A DNA stretch of 64,000 nt from SZUA-365 sp034002405. Its GTDB lineage: Bacteria; Bacteroidota; Ignavibacteria; SZUA-365. A program made the position numbers and the translations under genes. Shown in pieces: positions 1-9,410 of the stretch. How positions within the stretch are numbered: the first letter of the stretch is position 1; the number at the start of each line of letters is the position of its first letter. The notes beneath the pieces are model-generated. The model had not been told where the DNA came from. It searched no databases and worked only from the letters and a program-made list of their open reading frames with translations. Location of the stretch: contig JAVFAS010000001.1 in the NCBI GenBank assembly GCA_034002405.1, positions 1-64,000 on the forward strand, written 5' to 3'.

Positions 1-251
1 CCTTCAATCCCTCGACCGTACTCCGTTTCAGCCTGCCCGAGGCCTCGGTCGTGACCCTGCGCGTCCATGACATGCTCGGTCGCGAAGTGGCCACGCTGCT
101 GCGCGGCAGCCAGCGCGATGCGGGTCAGCACGAGGCCATCTTCGACGGTACGGGACTTGTTTCCGGCGTGTACTCCTGCACGATCGACGCCGTATCGCTC
201 GAATCTGGCGAACGCTTCACCGCCGTCCGCCAGATGGTGATGACGAAATAA
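1..251 (+). CDS. T9SS sorting-domain protein, C-terminal end only
   Basis: This is the last ~82 codons of a secreted protein that begins left of the window; the frame is open from base 3. The visible part is a type IX secretion (Por_Secre_tail-like) C-terminal domain: FNPST, then a hydrophobic beta strand, the LGREVATL block, a GLVSGVY turn and a basic end (MVMTK). In this lineage such domains direct cargo through the T9SS outer-membrane machine after Sec export. The LGREVATL block is shared with the cargo at 48147-50825. The passenger domain is out of view, so its function cannot be told. A strong terminator follows at 277-306. Confidence 0.85.
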   Translation, partial: FNPSTVLRFSLPEASVVTLRVHDMLGREVATLLRGSQRDAGQHEAIFDGTGLVSGVYSCTIDAVSLESGERFTAVRQMVMTK

Positions 252-276
252 ATCCACACCATCCGGTGCACTATTC

Positions 277-306
277 AAAGGGCAGGCCGATTCCGGCCTG
301 CCCTTT
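277..306 (+). terminator. Perfect 13-bp stem-loop terminator
   Basis: AAAGGGCAGGCCG, a 4-nt loop (attc) and the exact reverse complement ending in TTT lie 25 nt after the stop of the first gene. The A-run/T-run flanks make it plausible in both directions. It separates the T9SS gene from the exporter that follows. Confidence 0.8.
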
Positions 307-408
307 GTGCTATGCTTCTGTGTATATTTCTCTCCATCGTTCCGCCGCGATCGCCCGCGGGAAGCAATCCACCTATTCCCATCCTGATATCCGATACCAA
401 CATTCCCC

Positions 409-1359
409 ATGCACACCTCCTCATCCGCCGCCGATCGCGGTCAGACGACCAAGGTCCTCATGGCCTTCGCCGCCGTCTATGTCATCTGGGGCTCGACCTA
501 TCTCGGCATCCGCTTCGCGGTGGAAACCATTCCGCCCTTCCTGATGGCGGGAGCGCGTTTCGCCATCGCGGGCGCGGTGCTGTACGCCTGGCTGCGGATG
601 CGTGGCGCCCCTCCTCCCACGCGGCGCCAGTGGCGCGAGACCGCGATCGTCGGCGCCCTGCTGATCGGCGCGGGAAACGGCGCGGTGTCGTGGGCCGAAC
701 AGACGGTGCCCTCGGGTCTTACCGCCCTGATCATCGCGCTCACGCCCTTGTGGTTCGTCGCCATCGAATGGAGGCGCGATGCGGTGCGTCCCACCCGTGA
801 AGTCGTGCTGGGACTCGTGCTCGGCCTCGTCGGCATGGTGGTACTGATCGATCCGGCGCGCCTCGCGAACAGCGGTCATGTCGATCCGATGGGCACCGTC
901 GCGATCGTCGGGGGCACCATTGCCTGGGCCGCGGGTTCGATGTACTCGCGCACGGCGGAACTCCCCGCGCGACCCCTTCTCGGCACCGCCATGCAGATGT
1001 TCACCGGCGGACTGCTGCTGCTTGTCCTTTCCCCGCTGTCGGGCGAACTCGCAACCTTTCACCCCGCCGAAATCTCGGACACCTCCCTCATCGCGCTCGT
1101 GTACCTGATCGTCTTCGGATCATTGATCGCCTTCACATCCTATATCTGGCTGCTCAAGGCCGCATCCCCGGCGCGTGTGGCGACCTACGCCTACGTCAAC
1201 CCCGTCATCGCCGTCTTCCTCGGCTGGCTGCTGGCGGATGAGCTGCTCAACGGACGCATCGCGATCGCGGCGGCGATCATCGTCGCGGGCGTGGCGATGA
1301 TCACGGCGGGAAAAAGCCACCAGGGCACGCGCCCCGCGACACCGACCGCCCCGGAGTGA
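409..1359 (+). CDS. EamA/DMT-family membrane transporter (YedA-like)
   Basis: The 316-aa protein has about ten hydrophobic segments in two homologous halves (roughly residues 16-148 and 160-300), as in the drug/metabolite transporter superfamily. The first segment carries the typical VIWGSTYLGIR pattern and the first half a WAEQ...LTALI pattern. The likely role is proton-coupled export of small metabolites or amino-acid-like compounds across the inner membrane; the substrate cannot be told. The ATG at 409 lacks a Shine-Dalgarno sequence. The in-frame ATG at 460, just before the first membrane segment, is preceded by AAGG and may be the true start. It stands alone between a terminator and a lipoprotein gene. 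Confidence 0.85.
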   Translation: MHTSSSAADRGQTTKVLMAFAAVYVIWGSTYLGIRFAVETIPPFLMAGARFAIAGAVLYAWLRMRGAPPPTRRQWRETAIVGALLIGAGNGAVSWAEQTVPSGLTALIIALTPLWFVAIEWRRDAVRPTREVVLGLVLGLVGMVVLIDPARLANSGHVDPMGTVAIVGGTIAWAAGSMYSRTAELPARPLLGTAMQMFTGGLLLLVLSPLSGELATFHPAEISDTSLIALVYLIVFGSLIAFTSYIWLLKAASPARVATYAYVNPVIAVFLGWLLADELLNGRIAIAAAIIVAGVAMITAGKSHQGTRPATPTAPE

Positions 1360-1478
1360 TCCATGGCACCCGCTCCCGCGGCGCACACGAAACAACAACG
1401 GGACATCATGAGTAGAACAGTGTTTGGCTCATTTTTCTCGTGAACAGACACAACACGTAACACAACCAGGAGCAAGGC

Positions 1479-2168
1479 ATGAACACCCGCATTCTCACCA
1501 TCGCCCTCATGATCACGGGCCTGCTCGGCATGGCCGCATGCAGCGACGATGACAATCCGGTGCAGGACAACATCCTCTTCGAAAGCAGCATCAGCGCCAC
1601 GACACTGAACAAGGTGCACAGCTTCACCAGCGACGCAGACGCGCTTGACCAGGTACGGATCGCCTCTGTTCGCATTCTGGTCAAGGACATGAAAATGAAG
1701 CTCAACGGCGACGAGCGGCTGCTGCATGCCGGTCCCGCCGTGCTCACGGTCCGTGAGAACGAGCAATCGATCGTCTTCGCCCGTGCCGACGTGCCGGCGG
1801 GACAATTCGACAAGGTGTCGTGGGACATTCACCGCTTCGAATCCAGCGCGTTAGAGCAATACCGCAATGACCCCGTCCTTGCGGATTTCACGACCGATGC
1901 CCGTCACACCATCATCATCACCGGCACCGTGGACAAGGATGGAAGCACGCTTCCCTTCGACTACCGCACCGATGTCGTTGGAAATCTGAACTTCGATTTC
2001 AACCCCGCCGTCGCCGTCGCCGACGACAAGGTTACGATCGTTGAATTCCAGTTCCAGAGCGACCTGGTCTTCCGCGAGAACGGCGCATTGGTTGATCCGA
2101 ACGATCCTGCCAGCAAGAGCCACCTCGACAACCAGGTTAAAAAGGCACTCAAGGCCGTCGTGCACTGA
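1479..2168 (+). CDS. Predicted lipoprotein, DUF4382-like
   Basis: This 229-aa protein has a lipoprotein signal peptide: positive N-terminus, a hydrophobic stretch and GMAAC with the lipidated cysteine at residue 21, followed by SDDD. The AGGAG at 1468-1472 supports the ATG. The body is beta-rich and aspartate-rich, with an LDQVRIASVRILVKDM strand and a DVPAGQFDKVSWDI segment that recall DUF4382-type surface lipoproteins; that match is a tentative recognition by eye. It is probably anchored in the outer or inner membrane facing the periplasm. No neighbour suggests a specific role. The 230 bp after the stop are AT-rich and contain only a short 7-bp hairpin. Confidence 0.7.
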   Translation: MNTRILTIALMITGLLGMAACSDDDNPVQDNILFESSISATTLNKVHSFTSDADALDQVRIASVRILVKDMKMKLNGDERLLHAGPAVLTVRENEQSIVFARADVPAGQFDKVSWDIHRFESSALEQYRNDPVLADFTTDARHTIIITGTVDKDGSTLPFDYRTDVVGNLNFDFNPAVAVADDKVTIVEFQFQSDLVFRENGALVDPNDPASKSHLDNQVKKALKAVVH

Positions 2169-2398
2169 GAGCTCCCGCCGTCGTCCCGCTTCGCGGGACT
2201 ATGGCGCGGGGTCAGTCCATGATCTTGCATTTTGTTGTTATCATAGGAGTTATGGGGACTCGAGTAACAAATATGCAACAAAAATCAGGACAAAATGCGA
2301 AAGAATCGGAAAGGATGGGTCGTCTCACCTGCTCTTCGCAGGGGAGATACGCATTTCAGCTCGCCAGCACCTGTTGGACAGAATGAAACACAGTTCGA

Positions 2399-4405
2399 TT
2401 ATCGAACAACGATTATCATTTTCGATTGCACCGTCCTCTCGGTCGTAAGTCGGCTCATGTAGATACCGGGGCTGATATCCAGCGTCGACACCGCAACAGA
2501 ATACCGTCCGGCGTCGACATGTCCGTTAATAACTCGCTTTACACATCGACCGAGAACATCAAAAATGGAAAGCTCGACGATACCGGCAGTTCCCACTGAA
2601 TAATCAATGATCGCCTGACCGCGGGCGGGATTGGGATAGTTTTGGAAAAGACGATCGGCGGAAGGAGGTTGCTGCGAATCGACAGAAGATACTGTGCTGT
2701 CAGGAATTTGAAGTACTGTCAAGACACCGTCATCGGAGCCTCTTAGCTCGCTTTGGAAAGCACGTTGAGTGACGGGATAGTCGGTGGAATATGTCAGGCC
2801 ACCGAGAATCAGCCGGTTTCCACTACTCGCAACCGCATCCAACGACTCTATACCGCTCCCCCCAATCTGTGGGGCATATATCAATTCCGAGAGACTCGCA
2901 TTCAATACGGCAACCAGCATCACAATTGGACCGCCTTCGAGACCTGTCAGATAACTCGTATATGGGAAATCCGACCGATGAGAATACCCCGCAACCGCGA
3001 ATCTGTCAGCTTCGACCGTAACCATCTGTTGGGGCTTGTACTCGTCGCCGCTCCCTCCCAGATAGGTACAGGCGAGGATCTCCGACTTCCTGTAATCGAA
3101 GCGCATGAGGTAATAGTCGAAGTACAACCCGCGATAGTCGGGGTACTCGCCCTTGTGTGTCTGGAATGCTGTCTCATGCACGGGCAGGTCTGATGACGAG
3201 GTGCATCCGAATACTGTGATGACACCCTCTGAATCGATTGCGACATCCTGCACCTGTTCGTGCATGTCCCATGCGATATAGGTTGAGTATTCAAGCTTGT
3301 CCAGCGCATTCGAAAGAATCATGACCACGCCCTCGTCGCCCGAGATCCTGCTCGGGTACAGCGCGTCAGGTGTGGTCGGGAAATTGTCGGACATTGAGTA
3401 TCCGCAAGCCAGCAAATCGCCATTCGGCATAAGATGCACATTGCAACCTTCATCCCATCCGCTTCCCCCGATGAACGAGCTACCCATCAAAGTTGCGCAC
3501 GTCGGACTCAATTTTGAGATGAAGACATCGTCGTCCCCACCGCCATAGGTTTTTTGGAACGCATTTGCCGTGACGGGAAAATCTGGTGAGTCCGTCAATC
3601 CGATGATGTAGATATTGTCTTCCTCGTCTATCGCTGCGCCCCAGAGGTTTTCGATTCCTGATCCCCCGAGGTAAGTACAGCCGATCAGATTCGAGGCCGT
3701 ACTGTCGAAGACGGCAACGAAGCAGTCCAGGACGCCGCTATGAGTCCTCTGCCATGACGAATCGGAAGTCGGCAGATTCGTCGATCGCGTCGTTCCCGCG
3801 ATGACGATCCAACCTCGCGAATTAGATAACACCATTTCCGGAATTTCGGAACTATTGCCACCAAACAACGAAGAATACTCCAACTCTCCTGTTTCTGGAG
3901 CCATGCTCATGATAAATGCATCCGTTGTATATCCACCTGGCATTGGATCGCTGAGCGTTCTGGCGTAAGCACGTTCCGTTGTAGGAAAATCCGATGAACC
4001 CGTCTGTCCAAGAATAATGGTATTCCGATGCATGCCTGGCAGAACGGAAACGATACGATCCACATCGCTCCCTCCGATAAATGTACTGTATGCAATTCCG
4101 CCGCCTCCATTCCCCTGGCGTGCAATCGACTGGCCCGTCCTCAAGTCATTCGTCGGTGGTAGTTGAGCCCTGTGCAGGACCTGTTCAGGAAGGATCTTCC
4201 ATTTTTTCGAAACAACGGTCTCAAGCTTCGACTTCCCAAGGCTGTCGTAAATAGTTTTGGCCGTAACTGGCACCTGCCTGTATGAAACCGGATCAGCAGA
4301 TCGCGCGAACTTTACCGCATGCTCCGCAGCAACGAATGAGATACTTACGCACGCTGCCACGAAAAGCGCAACCATACTGAGACAGATTACGTGTCGATCC
4401 GACAT
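2399..4405 (-). CDS. SBBP-repeat protein with T9SS sorting domain
   Basis: The 668-aa protein has an N-terminal signal segment (residues ~1-27). It then carries a series of seven-bladed-propeller-type repeats of the SBBP family, visible as recurring YSTFIGGS / CTYLGGSG strands near residues 105, 177, 238, 299, 450 and 515, with intervening 'ITVFG..SSSDLPV'-like strands. The last ~80 residues are a T9SS domain (QNYPNPARG, then LSIFDVLGR, then GIYMSRL, then a basic end). It is expected to be exported by Sec, moved by T9SS and displayed or released as a beta-propeller protein; ligand unknown. Codon and base use are visibly more AT-rich than in the dcw genes. It lies 63 bp downstream of the metalloprotease gene on the same strand. 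Confidence 0.85.
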   Translation of the reverse strand: MSDRHVICLSMVALFVAACVSISFVAAEHAVKFARSADPVSYRQVPVTAKTIYDSLGKSKLETVVSKKWKILPEQVLHRAQLPPTNDLRTGQSIARQGNGGGGIAYSTFIGGSDVDRIVSVLPGMHRNTIILGQTGSSDFPTTERAYARTLSDPMPGGYTTDAFIMSMAPETGELEYSSLFGGNSSEIPEMVLSNSRGWIVIAGTTRSTNLPTSDSSWQRTHSGVLDCFVAVFDSTASNLIGCTYLGGSGIENLWGAAIDEEDNIYIIGLTDSPDFPVTANAFQKTYGGGDDDVFISKLSPTCATLMGSSFIGGSGWDEGCNVHLMPNGDLLACGYSMSDNFPTTPDALYPSRISGDEGVVMILSNALDKLEYSTYIAWDMHEQVQDVAIDSEGVITVFGCTSSSDLPVHETAFQTHKGEYPDYRGLYFDYYLMRFDYRKSEILACTYLGGSGDEYKPQQMVTVEADRFAVAGYSHRSDFPYTSYLTGLEGGPIVMLVAVLNASLSELIYAPQIGGSGIESLDAVASSGNRLILGGLTYSTDYPVTQRAFQSELRGSDDGVLTVLQIPDSTVSSVDSQQPPSADRLFQNYPNPARGQAIIDYSVGTAGIVELSIFDVLGRCVKRVINGHVDAGRYSVAVSTLDISPGIYMSRLTTERTVQSKMIIVVR

Positions 4406-4468
4406 ATAACGAGGTCCACTTTCCGCCAGAAGGCGATTACCGTTATTTCACTATCCATACTCTGGCTG

Positions 4469-7400
4469 TTACCTGACAATGATCGGGATTACCCGCTGCT
4501 GCCCAGCACCTGTCAATCGGATCAGGTAGACGCCCGAGGAAAGCGACCGTGTGTCGAAGCTCGTCTCGACCGATCCACTTTCCGGAACATCAATTCGTTT
4601 CGAGGCAAGCCGTTTTCCAAGGATAGAGAATAAAGCAGCATCCACGATACCCGGACGCCAATATTCTAGTGTGACAAACACATTATTGAACGCCGGCTGT
4701 GGTGATGTCGTTACTGTACCGATACGTTTATCGTCTTGGCGTTTATTGCTTCCGGCAACAGCTTGTTTCGCCATGCTCCCATCCTGGGACGTAAAGAGGA
4801 TTGATGAGTAATAGCGCGATCCGGAATCGTAGGCATCGCCACCCACATCCAGAGCCACGGTCACCTCATGCATCGGGTACAAGTCGGCCGGCAGTACCAT
4901 GCACATCACCATACTCGTATCGTTTTTCGAGGGCGGAACGAGGTACGCTGATCCGAGCGCGATCAGGGAATCGGATTGCGCATCGTACATCCGCATCTGA
5001 AAGACGGATGTGTCGCTGAAACAGTTTGTCGCATATCTCCGGACATCGATCCTCCAGAAAACCGTGTCATCCTCGGATACAACAAAATCCGTCGATTTGC
5101 TCAGTTCGACTATCCTCGGACCGTCACTTGTCCCATCATAGCCTGTATCCGGAATCCCGGCTACGTCCGCGGTTTTAAAAAGCGTCCCGCCGCTAGCCAC
5201 GAATGGCTGGTGAAACAGGATTCTGTTCTGCCATCCAGCGCCGCCCAAATCTTTGACATCAATGGTGACTTCCCGATCGCCCTCGAATATATTTCCTTCC
5301 GGTTCCGGGAGCGTGCCGACCGGCAGTCGGCAGAATCCGTCGCGCTGCTGCGTCACGAGCATGCTCACCTGACCGTTGGATCCGGCTACCGCCGGGTTGA
5401 AAGTGGAATATCCCGACAGAGACGATTCCACGGCCTCTCTGGCAGCTTCGACCTTACCGGTTTCCTGATTATTTGCGACGTAGCTGTATCGCAGCCTCGA
5501 GCCCACTCCCCCTCCGGCGGAATCGTTCACGCTCCAGACGAGCGCACCCCTGGTCCAGAATTCTGTCTCGTTCGCCGCCATCACCGGCGCTTCCGCGATC
5601 TCGACGTGACCATATTTTGATTTCACTGCGGTGAGGACATTGGGCTCCGGGTGCCCCACCGAGGTGTGAAGAAGCGCTGGCATTTTGCGGTTGACCCATT
5701 TACCAGAATCCGGGTCGAGCACCTCGGCTTCCATTACCCAAGCAACGTTGATGTCGTGCGTGAGAGTGACGGACGGGGCAGTACTACTNNNNNNNNNNNN
5801 NNNNNNNNNNNNNNNNNNNNNNNNNNNNNNNNNNNNNNNNNNNNNNNNNNNNNNNNNNNNNNNNNNNNNNNNNNNNNNNNNNNNNNNNCGGCGCCACTTT
5901 TCCTGAAACGAACGATGTACTCGCTGTCGGCCACTTTCTCCTGCCAGGCCACTCCCCAATCTTCCGCGATGCGCGCGATCGCCGGGTTGGCGACAATATT
6001 TCCAATCCGGGGATTCCAGGGCTCCGTAGCCAGCGTGTCATATACGCTCACATCGCTGAGAATCTCGTATGAGGACCAACTTTGTCCGTTTTCCTCCATC
6101 TCGTGAAGACATATCATCGGTTTGGTCGTATCCCCTCCAAGGTAATCGGTGCAGACGAACGTCAACCGGTCACTGTTCTTGATCAGCTTTCGTTGATTGT
6201 TGTTCCTTGTCGCGGCCGGATTGTTGGATGTCGGCTTCCCGCCGCTGATATAGGGGATGATATTCGACGATCCGGACGCCGAATACGGACCGAAACGGAT
6301 CGTGATCTGCCGGGGTATCGTACGCTGGAAGCTCAATTCATGGCTGGGAGCCCGCAATGAATCCGGGTCATGCAGCCCGAGCAGATGATCAGACCAGGTC
6401 GACAGGGAGGTCGAATCGCCCCAGAAATCGTCTATTGATGGTCCGAGACCGGGGTTCTTAGCCTTGACTCTGTACTTCAGATCATAGCGCCCGTCGGCCT
6501 CGACGACAGTCAAGCCGCCGCGCTCACCCTCCGTCAGCCTATCGTCGTATTCCCAAACGAGAAATCCTCCCACAAGGCTGTCGCCCGGCACGATCCTGGA
6601 ATCCGGTCCGTTCTCCGGGATTCTCCTGTTCTCGATTATCAGATAATGTCCCCGATACCAAACAGGATCTGCCGGGTCCCACGGCACATCGATCGGTATC
6701 ACCGCAACTTCCGGCGCGGAGGATGCAGTCTCGTCGTCGATGACCGGGAGTTCCCGGTCGAAGTACTCGCCGTACCCTAACATGTCGTGATCGATCCACC
6801 CGAGCAACAACTTGGCCCACGGATCCAGGTGATACGGTTTGTTGGAGGCGCCATAGGTGTACATCCCGGAGAGTCCGATCCATGGAGTGAACCGCGACTT
6901 GTCGTATCCGTAATCCAAGATGGCATTGACGCCCTGATGTTCCGCCGGATCGAGATAGATATCGCTTATCGCGTGAATGTACTCATGCGTGAATGCCGCG
7001 AGACTGAAGTTTATGAAATCGTCCCGATAGTCGAGTGTGTCGTCGGCGGGATGCGTCGTTTTTTCCGAAAGAACGCATGCCCACAATCGTCCAGTTGAGT
7101 CCTCCGCCGTCAAATTGTACATCGAGGTACCGGCATAGACGATGAACACGACATCGCAATACGATTGCAGCGGTGTCCCGCTTGTATCCTGTATGCTGTT
7201 CAGACGCTCCCTCGTATCGCGGGCGAGTGTGTTGTTGTATGAGAAGTTCGCACCGGAATAATATTGCTTCGCACTGTCCAGTCTGAGCCACGCGATCTTC
7301 CCGTCAGCGATTTCATTGAGTATGCCATCATAGGAACGGCTTTCCGAGTGGAAGGGGGCCAGCTTGTGGCGGCCAGAGCTGTTCAGATCGCACCAGCGCG

Positions 7401-7749
7401 CGACACTCATTGGATAGAACAGCGAATAGTCGCCCGTCCAGTACTCCGGACCTGTATGCGACACCGAATCCGGATGCGAAACATGCCCCTCGTGCTTGAA
7501 GAAGAAATCGTACCAGAAGTGCCAGTCGTACTTGCTCGTGTCGAGCTGACGCTCGTTATCGATTTCCACCGTGTAACCGACGCCGCCCCTGGCATCCGGA
7601 TTGGTATCCGCATCGCCGAACTCGACGAAGGCGATCCCTACATTGACGGTCTGAACGGCCTGTGTGTGGAGTTCATTCGTGCAGCACAGGAATAACGAAA
7701 TCGCGATCATTGACGAGATACGGCTCGGTGTACAGTATGAACCAACCAT
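4469..7749 (-). CDS. M6-like secreted metalloprotease with T9SS domain (interrupted by assembly gap)
   Basis: Two coding pieces on the same strand flank 100 Ns: the N-terminal piece 5889-7749 and the C-terminal piece 4469-5788. The N-terminal piece has a signal peptide and an HEYIH zinc motif at residues 255-259 followed by AISDIYLDP, as in immune-inhibitor-A/M6 peptidases. The C-terminal piece has beta domains and a T9SS sorting tail ending in PIIVR. They are probably one protein of more than 1,060 residues, but two genes cannot be excluded. The frames disagree across exactly 100 bases, so the gap size is a placeholder. I chose the ATG at 7749, which is preceded by GAGG. The upstream ATG at 7785 lies inside the -10 box of the promoter. 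Confidence 0.75.
5789..5888. other. Assembly gap (100 N)
   Basis: There are exactly one hundred Ns inside the metalloprotease gene, the usual scaffolding placeholder for a gap of unknown size. Any apparent reading frame across it is meaningless. Confidence 0.99.
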
Positions 7750-7778
7750 CGCAGTCCTCGCGTGAATGCGCGTTTCTC

Positions 7779-7809
7779 CAAACATAGCCGATGGTTACTT
7801 CATTTTCAA
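7779..7809 (-). promoter_or_regulatory. Promoter of the metalloprotease gene
   Basis: On the minus strand TTGAAA (7804-7809) is followed by a 17-bp spacer and TATGTTTG (7779-7786), an exact match to the Bacteroidota -7 consensus TAnnTTTG. It lies 30 bp upstream of the chosen ATG at 7749 and overlaps the alternative ATG at 7785. Confidence 0.65.
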
Positions 7810-7967
7810 GATGGCTATCCACCTCTGTTTCTCATGACAGCACCCCCGACAAGATCCGGGGCACAGTGATCGGTTGGCTGGAGAGGAAGAATAGAATCTT
7901 GTCGTGCAGACGCAATCCTGCGCTCCACATTGAGTCCCGGGGTTTCAACTGCCATACGCTATACGAC

Positions 7968-8024
7968 GTAAGCGGGGAGCACGATGTTTCCCGACTCGTC
8001 GGAATCATCGTGCTCCCCGCTTAC
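7968..8024 (-). terminator. Large hairpin downstream of ftsZ
   Basis: Perfect 19-bp arms (7968-7986 and 8006-8024, core AGCGGGGAGCACGATG) enclose a 19-nt loop that can itself fold (CCGAC/GTCGG). It lies ~50 bp past the ftsZ stop in the direction of transcription. There is no clear T-run, so it may be a terminator, an RNA-stabilising structure or a copy of a dispersed palindrome. Confidence 0.55.
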
Positions 8025-8072
8025 TGCTTACAGCCTACAGCGCGCCGAACCGCCGAAGGCGGTGAGGCGCTC

Positions 8073-9257
8073 CTAGTCCATGATTTTCCGAAGAAACGCC
8101 GGACGATCAGGATTGGATTTTTCGATGCGCTGGCCTGCGCTGTCCTCGTCGGTGTCCTGCGAGGAGGCGAGGGACAGACCCTTGCGGATGAAGGTCGGCT
8201 CATCGAGTTCGCGGATTTCGTGAATGCCCGAGGGAATGTGCGCGGCACGCGCGGCTGCGCGGGGCTGCTGCGCGGGGGGACGATTGGCACCGCGACCGCG
8301 ACGCGCGAATCCGGTTGCAATGACGGTGACCATCAGCTTGCCCTCGAGCGCGGGATCGATGACGGACCCAAAGATCACGTTGGCATCCTCGCCCGCGGCT
8401 TCGGTGATGATGGAAACGGATTCGTCGATCTCGACGAGCGAGAGGTCCGACCCGCCGGTGATGTTCACCAACACACCCTGGGCGCCCGCGATCGAGATGC
8501 CGTCGAGCAACGGACTCGAAATCGCATTGTGCGCCGCTTCGACCGCACGGTTCTCCCCTTCCGCCACGCCGCTGCCCATCAAGGCGTCGCCCATGTCGCG
8601 CATGATCGTGCGCACATCGGCGAAATCGACATTGACCAGACCGGGAACCGCGATGATCTCGGCAATACCCCGCGTGGCATTATATAGTACTTCATTCGCG
8701 AGCTGGAATGCTTCCGACAACGGCGTTCCCTTGTCCACCAGCGACAACAGCTTCTGGTTGGGAATCACGATCAGCGTGTCCACATGCTTGCGCAGCTCCT
8801 CGATGCCTTCCTCGGCCTGCGCCATGCGACGCTTGCCCTCGAAATGAAACGGCTTGGTGACAATACCCACCACCAACGCCCCCGTCCCCTTGGCCAGATT
8901 CGCGACGACCGGACCGCCGCCCGTGCCCGTACCGCCTCCCATGCCGGCGGTCACGAACACCATGTCGCTGCCCGCGAGCACCGCGGCCAGTTCTTCCTTG
9001 TCTTCCTCGACCGCGCGGTATCCGACGGACGGATCCGCGCCGGCGCCGAGGCCGCGCGTCAGGTTCTTCCCGGCCTGGATCTTGTACGTTGCCGCGCTGC
9101 GGTCCAGCGCCTGGGAATCGGTGTTCACCGCGATGAATTCGACATTGTCGATTCCACGCGCGATCATGTCCTCCACCGCGTTTCCGCCTCCGCCGCCGAC
9201 ACCGACGACCCGGATCTTCGCCCGGCTGTCCATGCTGTTGTCGTATACGATAGCCAT
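8073..9257 (-). CDS. ftsZ: Cell division protein FtsZ
   Basis: FtsZ is the tubulin-like GTPase that forms the division ring. The 394-aa protein shows VGGGGGNAV near the N-terminus, the tubulin signature GGGTGTG, NTD and GLVNVDFADV. The C-terminal peptide DRPAFLRK is the site that binds FtsA. I chose the ATG at 9257 because GAGGAGGG lies just upstream; an earlier in-frame ATG at 9302 would add a His-rich extension encoded by a CA-repeat tract. It is the last gene of the dcw cluster, 153 bp after ftsA. That gap contains a GCGCATC/GATGCGC palindrome (9385-9400), an AT-rich stretch (ttgattatata, tatagaat) that may hold an own promoter, and the CA tract. Confidence 0.97.
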   Translation of the reverse strand: MAIVYDNSMDSRAKIRVVGVGGGGGNAVEDMIARGIDNVEFIAVNTDSQALDRSAATYKIQAGKNLTRGLGAGADPSVGYRAVEEDKEELAAVLAGSDMVFVTAGMGGGTGTGGGPVVANLAKGTGALVVGIVTKPFHFEGKRRMAQAEEGIEELRKHVDTLIVIPNQKLLSLVDKGTPLSEAFQLANEVLYNATRGIAEIIAVPGLVNVDFADVRTIMRDMGDALMGSGVAEGENRAVEAAHNAISSPLLDGISIAGAQGVLVNITGGSDLSLVEIDESVSIITEAAGEDANVIFGSVIDPALEGKLMVTVIATGFARRGRGANRPPAQQPRAAARAAHIPSGIHEIRELDEPTFIRKGLSLASSQDTDEDSAGQRIEKSNPDRPAFLRKIMD

Positions 9258-9410
9258 ACGGCCCTCCTCAGTGTGTGGGTGTGTGTGTTGCATATGATTC
9301 ACTGTGTTTCCTGTTTCGCATTCACTGTATTCTATACCGTCCGTTTCCGTGGACGGGGGAATTTCTATATAATCAAGCGCACGGGCGCATCACGATGCGC
9401 GCATTCGGGG

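Larger units (their letters stand above)
7750..8072. other. Intergenic region: metalloprotease promoter and ftsZ 3' hairpins
   Basis: This 323-bp stretch has no credible gene. From the ftsZ side it holds a 6-bp hairpin (8049-8063), the 19-bp terminator-like hairpin (7968-8024), about 150 bp with no recognised element, and the metalloprotease promoter (7779-7809). Confidence 0.7.

Noticed and set aside
2183..2199. Terminator after the first lipoprotein gene
   Set aside because: It is only a 7-bp stem with a 3-nt loop and no T-run; too weak to call.
7750..7785. Longer start of the metalloprotease at 7785
   Set aside because: The ATG lies inside the TATGTTTG -10 box. The ATG at 7749 has GAGG and directly precedes the signal peptide.
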